A DNA stretch of 64,000 nucleotides from Erysipelotrichaceae bacterium (GTDB lineage: Bacteria > Bacillota_I > Bacilli_A > Erysipelotrichales > Erysipelotrichaceae). A program made the translations under genes and the position numbers. The notes under the pieces are model-generated. The model made no database searches. It was not told the origin of the DNA and worked only from the letters and a program-made list of their open reading frames with translations. Below are positions 58,381 to 64,000 of the stretch, piece by piece. The DNA lies in assembly GCA_030694975.1 (NCBI GenBank), contig JAUYTU010000013.1, forward strand, positions 1-64,000, written 5' to 3'. Each line of letters starts with the position of its first letter. Within the stretch, counting starts at the first letter, position 1.

Positions 58381-59131
58381 CCATAATCTCTTTAAAGGTC
58401 GCCAAGGCATTGGCCATCGCCAAACCATCGGTAATTCGCTCATCTGCGACCACCGTAGCGCGTATCGTGTTTGTTTCCTCATTGAGTTTACCTAACACGC
58501 ATACCATGGATATGGTTCCCCAGTTATAAAGGTGATGATAGGGGGCATTGATTTTGATACTGCCAAGATTTGCAATCATGGCTGTGGCATGCAAGGGATC
58601 ATCCTCCGAAACAAACCTCGGCAACAGATTGTGATTATTTAGAAATCGTGCGAATCGCATGATCAAGCGCAGAAGAAAATGCGGTAAATGTCCAAGCAAT
58701 TCAAAAAATTTATCACTTGTCGCACCTTCATCCCGTTTTGCTTTGATCACGCTTGAAATTACCTGTTTGTTAAAGTCGGTAAATGACAATCCTTCCTTAA
58801 AAACCCATTTCACCACGATTGACCGACCATCTTCTGTCATTTTCTGCTTAACAACCGTCGAGAAAGCAATGTGATTGCGCTGATACAAGCGATTGTTCAT
58901 CACAAATCGATTGATAGCCGGATGCAGTGTCGTTGTTTTGTAAATCGCATACAAAAAGTAAGACAACATCATCGAATTATTTTTTTCAATGTAAGGAAGT
59001 ATGTGGGTTGCATCAATATCCATATACATATATACCGATGATCCGATTCGGTCGTCCAAAAAGTGAGCTTCAAGTTTTTGATAGGGATTCAACTTGATCT
59101 CATCCGCATCCCAACGTTTAAATATAGCCAT
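58361..59131 (-). CDS. E2/CAT-like acyltransferase with replaced catalytic His
   Basis: A 256-residue protein resembling the 2-oxo-acid dehydrogenase E2 catalytic (CAT-like) domain, without lipoyl or E1/E3-binding domains. The end reads TIRATVVADERITDGLAMAN, aligning with the E2 motif DHRxxDG; here the His is Glu. LHATAMIANLGSIKINAPYH and ISMVCVLGKL match the fold. Either a scaffold or a changed chemistry is implied. AAGGAGA site. It is divergent from the Crp/Fnr gene. Confidence 0.8.
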   Translation of the reverse strand: MAIFKRWDADEIKLNPYQKLEAHFLDDRIGSSVYMYMDIDATHILPYIEKNNSMMLSYFLYAIYKTTTLHPAINRFVMNNRLYQRNHIAFSTVVKQKMTEDGRSIVVKWVFKEGLSFTDFNKQVISSVIKAKRDEGATSDKFFELLGHLPHFLLRLIMRFARFLNNHNLLPRFVSEDDPLHATAMIANLGSIKINAPYHHLYNWGTISMVCVLGKLNEETNTIRATVVADERITDGLAMANALATFKEIMENPTEN

Positions 59132-59247
59132 AATGATCTCCTTGCTTATCTAATTATAGATTTTAACGCACATACATACAAGTAGCAGTAAATAGTCTTC
59201 TTTGCGTTTGTTCAATCTATCTGATAAAGTAAATATGGAGGAATACC

Positions 59248-59937
59248 ATGACTTGTCAAACTTGTTTACACAGCCATCCGTTAGGAACAACATGTATGCG
59301 ACGCGTACCGCTTTTTGCACCGCTTTCTGCACAGGAAATCAGCGAAGTTCAGCGACTGATTGTTCAAAGAGAGTATAAAAAAGGGGAATTTATCATTCAT
59401 CCGCTCAAAGTCATGCAATGTCTTTTTATCATCAACAAGGGAAAGGTCAAAGTAATCCGTCCCAACAAAGATGGCAAAGAACAGATTCTTTATGTGTTGA
59501 CGGTCGGAGAATTTTTTGGTGAGCAAGCCCTATTCAGTCGACTGTCGGAAGACATCATGGTTGAAGCATTGGAAGACAGCGGCATATGCACCATATCCAA
59601 AGCGCAGTTTCAAGCGCTGTTACAACAGATGCCGCAAATAGCTATTAAGATGATAGAAGTCATGTCCCATCGATTGACAAAAATGGAAGAGTTGGTGGAA
59701 AGTTTGGGAATCAATTCGGTTGATAAGCGCGTATTCAATCTTATTGAAGAATATTCAATAAAATTCGGTCGTAAAACACATGAAGGAATTTTGATTCAAC
59801 TGCCGCTGAGTCGTGAAGAAATGGCCAACCACTTGGGTATTACCCGTGAAACCATCAGTCGGAAACTTGCCAAATATCAGGATGAAGGGAAGATCAAGCT
59901 GATTGGGCATAAACAGATATTACTGATACATAAATAA
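59248..59937 (+). CDS. Crp/Fnr regulator with Cys cluster
   Basis: The 229-residue regulator has a cyclic-nucleotide-type sensor domain (about 20-130: GKVKVIRPNKDGKEQILYVL, GEFFGEQALFSR), a dimerisation helix and an HTH (LSREEMANHLGITRETISRK). The N terminus MTCQTCLHSHPLGTTCMR holds C3, C6 and C16, with C58 and C114 inside. E. coli Fnr uses three N-terminal and one internal Cys for an O2/NO-sensing 4Fe-4S cluster, so the same is likely here. Next to DUF1858/DUF438 genes it probably controls. Confidence 0.92.
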   Translation: MTCQTCLHSHPLGTTCMRRVPLFAPLSAQEISEVQRLIVQREYKKGEFIIHPLKVMQCLFIINKGKVKVIRPNKDGKEQILYVLTVGEFFGEQALFSRLSEDIMVEALEDSGICTISKAQFQALLQQMPQIAIKMIEVMSHRLTKMEELVESLGINSVDKRVFNLIEEYSIKFGRKTHEGILIQLPLSREEMANHLGITRETISRKLAKYQDEGKIKLIGHKQILLIHK

Positions 59938-59990
59938 TGTGACATTTTTTGCTTAAAGTCACATTTTCTTGACTTTTAAAAAGATATAAT
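59938..59990 (+). promoter_or_regulatory. promoter of DUF1858-DUF438 genes with inverted repeats
   Basis: TATAAT at 59985-59990. TGTGAC (59938-59943) and GTCACA (59958-59963) form an inverted repeat centred about 46 bp before the expected start; AAAGTCA-N8-TGACTTT (59955-59976) overlaps the -35 area. No -35 hexamer of quality is seen at the right distance. The upstream Crp/Fnr protein is the obvious candidate binder. Confidence 0.5.
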
Positions 59991-60010
59991 GGACTCGCAG
60001 AGGAGATGCT

Positions 60011-60235
60011 ATGAAATCAATTGCCCTCGAAGACACGATTTATGAGATATACAGTCATTACCCCCAAGTCATGGATATTTTGTATGAATTTGGTTTTACT
60101 CAAATCAAACAACCGATGATGATACAGACGGTGGGACGATATATGACATTAAAGAAGGGCTGCGAGATGCGTGGCTTTGATTATGAAGAATTAGTACGTT
60201 TGTTGCGATCCAAAGGATTGCCCGTGGAGGAATGA
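60011..60235 (+). CDS. DUF1858-domain protein
   Basis: The 74-residue protein is the DUF1858 domain: LEDTIYEIYSHYPQVMDILYEFGF near the start, then VGRYMTLKKGCEMRGFDYEE with the conserved Cys, and a C-terminal helix. The domain occurs with hybrid-cluster or DUF438/hemerythrin (ScdA/YtfE-type) iron-sulfur repair and NO-related proteins. AGAGGAG site. It overlaps nothing but is 2 bp before the DUF438 ATG, so coupled. Confidence 0.9.
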   Translation: MKSIALEDTIYEIYSHYPQVMDILYEFGFTQIKQPMMIQTVGRYMTLKKGCEMRGFDYEELVRLLRSKGLPVEE

Positions 60236-60237
60236 AA

Positions 60238-61419
60238 ATGAGCGAAATCATCAATAACCGACAAGAAAAATTAAAAGAATTGATTTTAAAATTACACGAT
60301 GGAGCCAATCTGGAGGCAGTGAAAGCTGAATTTAAGGAACATTTTGGGACGGTCAGTACCGCTGAGATATCCGCGATAGAACGATCTTTGGTTGAAGAAG
60401 GAATGGCACCTGCCGAAATCCAACGCCTATGCGATGTGCACGCATCCTTATTCGAAGGTTCAATCGAACAAATTCATTCCACGGCCAAGCCCGAGCACAC
60501 GCCGGGACATCCGGTGTATACTTTCCGTTTGGAGAATATCAAAATTAAAAAACTTATTGAAAGAGAAATTCTGCCCTTACTCGAAGAAGAGTTTGATCGT
60601 TCAACCTTGTTTGCAATGATCGGCAGACTGCTGGAAATCGATAAGCATTATGCCCGCAAAGAAAACGTTGTCTTTCCTTATATGGAAAAACACGGGATTA
60701 CAGCACCTCCCAAAGTTATGTGGGGTGTGGATGATGAAATACGTAATGATTTAAAGAGTCTTTTAAGATTCTCACAAGCATGGTCGGTTGAAGAGTTGAT
60801 CAACAACACGAAGGCAGCTATCAAGAAAGTTATAGACATGATTTCTAAGGAAGAGAACATTCTATTTCCCATGATTATGGATACTTTCAGTGAAGCGGAG
60901 TGGGCAACTATTTTTGCTCAGTCGAAAGAGTTTGAGACTTCTTGGGTCGTTAATCCGCCTGCCTATCTTCCACAACTGGTCATCGAAGAAAAAGAGGATT
61001 TGGTAATACAATCCGGTTCTGTACCATTATCCGCAGGTTCGTTAACATTTGAGGAAACCAATGCGATATTCAATACGGTTCCATTTGATATGACTTTTGT
61101 CGGAGCTGATGATAAAGTAAAATTCTTTACTCAAGGGAAAGAAAGAGTCTTCTCGCGTCCGCTCTCCGTTATCGGTCGGGAAGTGAAGAACTGTCATCCT
61201 CCTCAAAGTGTTCATGTTGTCGAGAAGATTGTGGAAGATTTGCGTTCAGGCGTAAAAGACCACGAAGACTTCTGGATCAATTTCAAAGGAATGTTTGTTC
61301 ATATCCGTTATTATGCCGTTCGTAACGAAAAAGGCGAATACTTGGGAACCTTGGAAGTCACGCAAGATATTGAACCGATTCGGGCACTTGTTGGTGAAAA
61401 AAGACTGATGAATGAATGA
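60238..61419 (+). CDS. DUF438 protein: helical domain, hemerythrin, PAS
   Basis: A 393-residue protein with the DUF438 N-terminal domain (about 1-80, KELILKLHDGANLEAVKAEF and ISAIERSLVEEGMAPAEIQR), a hemerythrin-like bundle with H (YARKENVVFPYMEKH, ISKEENILFPM) and a PAS domain (FDMTFVGADDKVKFFTQGKE, GREVKNCHPPQSV). The last hemerythrin helix lacks the usual His. ATG at 60238 has GGAGG 7 nt upstream; ATG 60232 is too close. Predicted cytoplasmic O2/NO sensor or Fe-S stress protein. Confidence 0.88.
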   Translation: MSEIINNRQEKLKELILKLHDGANLEAVKAEFKEHFGTVSTAEISAIERSLVEEGMAPAEIQRLCDVHASLFEGSIEQIHSTAKPEHTPGHPVYTFRLENIKIKKLIEREILPLLEEEFDRSTLFAMIGRLLEIDKHYARKENVVFPYMEKHGITAPPKVMWGVDDEIRNDLKSLLRFSQAWSVEELINNTKAAIKKVIDMISKEENILFPMIMDTFSEAEWATIFAQSKEFETSWVVNPPAYLPQLVIEEKEDLVIQSGSVPLSAGSLTFEETNAIFNTVPFDMTFVGADDKVKFFTQGKERVFSRPLSVIGREVKNCHPPQSVHVVEKIVEDLRSGVKDHEDFWINFKGMFVHIRYYAVRNEKGEYLGTLEVTQDIEPIRALVGEKRLMNE

Positions 61420-61442
61420 AAAAAAGCCTCGCGGCTTTTTTA
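61418..61442. terminator. bidirectional terminator
   Basis: AAAAAGCC (61421-61428) and GGCTTTTT (61433-61440) over TCGC, with A and T flanks. It ends both the DUF438 gene and the minus-strand XRE gene. Confidence 0.85.
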
Positions 61443-63026
61443 AATGGATTCAAGCATTTTATACAACTCTTTGAGTACATCGGGGCGGCTTCTGCGCATG
61501 GTCGGGATATGGTTGATGACTTCTTCCATGTAATGATTCATTGAGGAAAGGATATTTCCCTCATGGACATAAAATCCTAACAAAGGTATCAATCCCTGTA
61601 CATTGGCAGTCAAGAAAGCTTCGGTATTTTCTTTAAGGTTAATATTAATGGTGATTTCATTTTCCGAATGGTGATAGTTGCCAAAGAACAGCTGGAATTT
61701 TTCGTTGTTTTCGATTACAAATATCATATTTTCGATGATGGCTTTAATTTCAAGACGGGTACAGATGATTTCATCTCTTAAAAAGAATACGGGATCAAAG
61801 TGCACATAGGCACCGCGGGTTATTGAATCTTTGAGTACTTGCAACGGGAATATGTCTGTATAAGGCGCAATCGAAAGCGAATTGAGCATTCGAGTACGCA
61901 ACTGCCGAACTTTGTCGATGTAGTTTTTCTGCGCAGTCGGAGGTAAGGTTTTACTGTAACGCGTGTAGACATCGTCGGGTAGGAAAATAGAATTGACATG
62001 CAAATGCCAACTGGTCGTCGGTGATACGACTGCGATATTTTGGATCATTCGATCCAACAGTTCAAACTGCTGAGTTTTCTTAAATATTTCAAACAACGGT
62101 TTACATCCGGTCAATCGTCCCATAAATTGCGATTGAAACGACTGTGCTACCTCAGGAAGTTCGTATAAGTAAGACAGATTCTCAACATCTTCAAATGTTA
62201 CGGATGATGAAACCAGTGCCCGCATATCCTTTTGAACAAACCAAGAGGTTTTCACGATTTGTGATTGGTACCGAGGATTATAATACGACTTGATGGATCC
62301 TAACAGATGCAAAGGCATCCACAAATTGATTGCCTGCAGGATATCGTGCGTGTCCCGATGCACCGTATGGATAATACTGATCTTGTGCCCGGCTTCAATA
62401 ATCCCGCGCAACAACACATGCCATTGCACCTGAAATACCCGGTCTTCTGTCAGCCAACTCATATCTTCATCGCTCAACAAAAACAATTCAGTTTTCTCTT
62501 CACTTCGCAAAACGGAAGTTAAAAGATAGATAACGGCTTTTCGTTTTGCGGAATTACCGGCAAATAAATGAAAATCCTTTTTGTATTGAGTCGTTAAGGT
62601 CGGTAATGGGAAATCGAGAGAAGGCATCGCAGCTTGGGCTGGCCGATCTTTAGCCAGTCCCTGAATCTGCTGCAAAAGAACTTCCGCGTACTCTTCACTT
62701 GAAACAAACGGTCGAATCACGGTCGACGAAGCTGTGTCGCGAATCAGCCAGTCAGAAAGCAAGGCAACCTGATCGCTGATATTGGGTAATTCAGCTTTTT
62801 GCTCTTCTAAGATATGACGCAAATACTCCTGCTGATAGGAGTAACCGTTTTGAGACAAAAAATAATCCGCGATCGAAGGAATGTGTGAAGAACGCATGGT
62901 TGGAACACGATCCCCGTTACGCCAACGACTGACTAAAGAAGGATCGATGTTGATTTCCTTAGCCAGTTTGCTGTTTGAAATATGGAACTGCTCCATCAGT
63001 TGATTGAGTTTATCTTTGAATTGCAT
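61440..63026 (-). CDS. XRE-family regulator with large unknown C-terminal region
   Basis: A 528-residue protein with an N-terminal XRE helix-turn-helix (about 1-65: LNQLMEQFHISNSKLAKEIN, DPSLVSRWRNGDRVP). The remaining 460 residues match no family I know, with an unusual run VIYLLTSVLRSEEKTELFLL and no TPR pattern. No membrane segment. Start has AGAGGTAAAG upstream. The promoter (-35 TTGACA, 18 bp, CATAAT) is embedded in TGACA half-sites, implying autoregulation. Confidence 0.85.
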   Translation of the reverse strand: MQFKDKLNQLMEQFHISNSKLAKEINIDPSLVSRWRNGDRVPTMRSSHIPSIADYFLSQNGYSYQQEYLRHILEEQKAELPNISDQVALLSDWLIRDTASSTVIRPFVSSEEYAEVLLQQIQGLAKDRPAQAAMPSLDFPLPTLTTQYKKDFHLFAGNSAKRKAVIYLLTSVLRSEEKTELFLLSDEDMSWLTEDRVFQVQWHVLLRGIIEAGHKISIIHTVHRDTHDILQAINLWMPLHLLGSIKSYYNPRYQSQIVKTSWFVQKDMRALVSSSVTFEDVENLSYLYELPEVAQSFQSQFMGRLTGCKPLFEIFKKTQQFELLDRMIQNIAVVSPTTSWHLHVNSIFLPDDVYTRYSKTLPPTAQKNYIDKVRQLRTRMLNSLSIAPYTDIFPLQVLKDSITRGAYVHFDPVFFLRDEIICTRLEIKAIIENMIFVIENNEKFQLFFGNYHHSENEITININLKENTEAFLTANVQGLIPLLGFYVHEGNILSSMNHYMEEVINHIPTMRRSRPDVLKELYKMLESI

Positions 63027-63046
63027 GAGCTTTACCTCTTTATCAC

Positions 63047-63096
63047 ATTATGACAGAAATTGACAAAAAATGTCAATGACAAATTGTGTCATGACA
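63047..63096 (-). promoter_or_regulatory. XRE promoter with TGACA/TGTCA half-site array
   Basis: Minus-strand -35 TTGACA (63076-63071) and -10 CATAAT (63052-63047). TGACA occurs at 63051, 63061, 63077 and 63092 and TGTCA at 63071 and 63087. Two TGACA-N5-TGTCA palindromes (63061-63075, 63077-63091) are 16 bp apart. The array extends up to the divergent short transcription unit. Confidence 0.7.
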
Positions 63097-63119
63097 TTCC
63101 TTTTGTAACACTAAATGTG

Positions 63120-63209
63120 TATTATATTGGTGACTGGGTGGGGGATTGATGTATAAACAATGCGTGTGTGGGCACCGGTCATGAAGATTCCTTGATGGAA
63201 TCTTTTTTA
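63120..63209 (+). ncRNA. candidate short transcript with micro-ORF, divergent from XRE
   Basis: A TATTAT/TATATT -10 region at 63120-63128 precedes a G-rich stretch. An 11-codon frame MYKQCVCGHRS (63149-63184) has GTGGGGG before it, and its stop sits on the terminator stem. GAC-TG-GGTG and CACC-G-GTC can pair around the frame. Could encode a peptide or be a structured small RNA; neither is proven. Confidence 0.3.
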
Positions 63210-63210
63210 T
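63184..63210 (+). terminator. intrinsic terminator of the short unit
   Basis: AAGATTCC (63184-63191) and GGAATCTT (63197-63204) over TTGAT, followed by TTTTATTT. Confidence 0.8.
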
Positions 63211-63337
63211 TTCATCACAGATTTCTATTCTTCATCTTACTTCTCTATCTGCAAAATCTCTCATTGACGCAAACGCAGTTGTTAATGAAGATGAATAACA
63301 CAGATTATGTTAAAATACTTAAAAGGAGACTATGATC

Positions 63338-63709
63338 ATGAAATTCAAATTCGCTCATTTTAATTTTAATGTGCTCGACCTGCAGAAAAGTATACAGTTT
63401 TATCAGGATGCTTTAGGTTTAACCGTAAGAAGAAGCAAGGAAGCTGCCGATGGCAGTTATATCATCACTTTTTTAGAAGACCGCGAATCAGATTTTTATC
63501 TGGAACTTACCTGGCTTAAAGATCATACGGAACCCTATGATCTGGGTGAACAAGAGTATCATCTAGCATTTATTACGGACCAGTATGATGCAGCACATAC
63601 CCACCATCAGGAAATGGGTGTCATATGTTATGAGAACCCGGTGATGGGAATATACTTCATACTTGATCCGGATGGCTATTGGATCGAAATCGTACCCGCA
63701 AAACGTTAA
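63338..63709 (+). CDS. glyoxalase I-like VOC protein
   Basis: The 123-residue protein has two betaalphabetabetabeta modules. The four metal ligands of glyoxalase I can be placed: H in FAHFNFNV, E in YLELTW, H in YHLAFIT and E in YWIEIVPA. It probably isomerises methylglyoxal hemithioacetal or acts on a related thiol adduct. AAAAGGAG lies 10 nt upstream of ATG 63338; an ATG at 63332 is 4 nt from the site. Confidence 0.88.
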   Translation: MKFKFAHFNFNVLDLQKSIQFYQDALGLTVRRSKEAADGSYIITFLEDRESDFYLELTWLKDHTEPYDLGEQEYHLAFITDQYDAAHTHHQEMGVICYENPVMGIYFILDPDGYWIEIVPAKR

Positions 63710-63735
63710 GAAGGATCTTCAGATTCTTCTTTTTT
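63708..63735 (+). terminator. intrinsic terminator after the VOC gene
   Basis: AAGAAG-G-ATC and GAT-T-CTTCTT pair over TTCA with one mismatch, followed by a run of T. Confidence 0.75.
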
Positions 63736-63767
63736 TCTTTACATTATCATCTTTTGAAAGTATACTA

Positions 63768-63789
63768 CATATGAACAACTGTTCATATG
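63768..63789. promoter_or_regulatory. ArsR/SmtB-type operator, perfect 10-2-10 palindrome
   Basis: CATATGAACA-AC-TGTTCATATG is a perfect inverted repeat ending 8 bp before the ArsR ATG. It matches the 12-2-12-type operator of SmtB/CadC/ArsR repressors, so autorepression is expected. Confidence 0.85.
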
Positions 63790-63797
63790 AGGTATTT

Positions 63798-64000
63798 ATG
63801 AAAGCAGATGTATGCAAAGAGTTTTTTACTCATCCCCAAGTTATCGAAGCCGCGAAAAGCGACTTGCTTTCTGATGAAGAATACGACTACATGTCGATGT
63901 TTTTCAAGATGGTTTCTGACCCCACGCGCTTAAAAATCATCAATGTACTATTTGACAGAGAGTTGTGTGTTTGCGACTTGATGATCGTTACAGAAATGTC
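63798..64000 (+). CDS. ArsR/SmtB metal-sensing repressor, 3' end outside window
   Basis: The 67 visible residues start MKADVCKEFFTHPQVIEAAK and continue with MFFKMVSDPTRLKIINVLF, DRELCVCDLM. The ELCVCDL motif carries the paired Cys of the CadC/ArsR alpha-3N metal site; C6 is a further ligand candidate. This is the winged-helix repressor that releases its operator on binding Cd, Pb, Zn or As. The regulated export gene is expected downstream, out of view. Confidence 0.93.
   Translation, partial: MKADVCKEFFTHPQVIEAAKSDLLSDEEYDYMSMFFKMVSDPTRLKIINVLFDRELCVCDLMIVTEM

Noticed and set aside
59970-59990. TTGACT before TATAAT as a normal -35/-10 pair upstream of DUF1858
   Set aside because: The gap is only about 10 bp, far too short for a sigma-A promoter.

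Overview
The window reads as chromosome of a low-GC Gram-positive bacterium (Bacillota). The gene order pcrA-ligA-camS-gatC-gatA-gatB is a Firmicutes hallmark, ribosome-binding sites are strong AGGAGG types, and terminators are hairpin plus T-run. GatA carries TGDS in place of the usual TGGS active-site loop. From memory that form is common in Mollicutes-like lineages, so an Erysipelotrichia- or Acholeplasma-related organism is my best guess; this is inference. No rRNA, tRNA, CRISPR array or prophage was seen.

Layout. 1-1.4 kb: right part of an IS3-family insertion sequence with a likely -1 frameshift signal. 1.4-13.4 kb: housekeeping block (RluA- and RlmI-like RNA enzymes on the minus strand; pcrA, ligA, camS, gatCAB, an unknown membrane-anchored protein and an RlmCD-type rRNA methyltransferase on the plus strand). 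13.4-24 kb: AT-richer, gene-sparse accessory region with a diguanylate cyclase, an orphan P-loop protein, a hemerythrin, a PocR-PAS-HD-GYP protein and an orphan RnfD-like subunit. 23.4-27.4 kb: a NarL/LuxR-type two-component system followed by a small membrane protein and an ABC exporter. 27.9-42.3 kb: catalase and many single-gene functions (flavoenzyme, hydrolases, aminoglycoside adenylyltransferase, DUF proteins, flavodoxin plus NapH-like ferredoxin, GPH symporter, ADP-ribosylglycohydrolase, a secreted acidic protein). 42.7-45 kb: threonine catabolism (kbl-tdh). 45-50 kb: hemerythrin-PAS protein, ArsB/NhaD-type permease, and a disulfide oxidoreductase/thioredoxin reductase pair. 49.4-58.3 kb: a RAYT-like protein that has lost its catalytic motif, a HerA-like ATPase, an AraC-GyrI regulator, a DUF1576 membrane protein coupled to hflX, and an OmpR-type two-component system divergent from a YckD-like secreted protein. 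58.4-64 kb: an acyltransferase-like protein with a replaced catalytic His, a Crp/Fnr regulator with an N-terminal Cys cluster, DUF1858 and a second hemerythrin-PAS (DUF438) protein, an XRE regulator with an array of TGACA half-sites, a glyoxalase-like protein, and the start of an ArsR metal sensor.

Themes. Redox and NO/O2 sensing recurs: three hemerythrin-domain proteins, Crp/Fnr, DUF1858, catalase and the disulfide oxidoreductase pair. Several regulatory arrays are legible in the DNA: TTATGAC repeats mirrored between the YckD-like gene and its neighbouring two-component system, with a related TATGAC triplet before the ABC operon; a doubled CATGA-N4-TCATG palindrome before the secreted protein; TGACA/TGTCA half-sites before the XRE gene, next to a short terminator-ended transcript candidate; and a perfect ArsR operator. 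The strongest candidates for something undescribed are the XRE/TGACA/short-transcript locus, the mirrored TTATGAC array, the Crp/Fnr-DUF1858-DUF438 cluster, and the DUF1576-unknown-HflX coupled operon.
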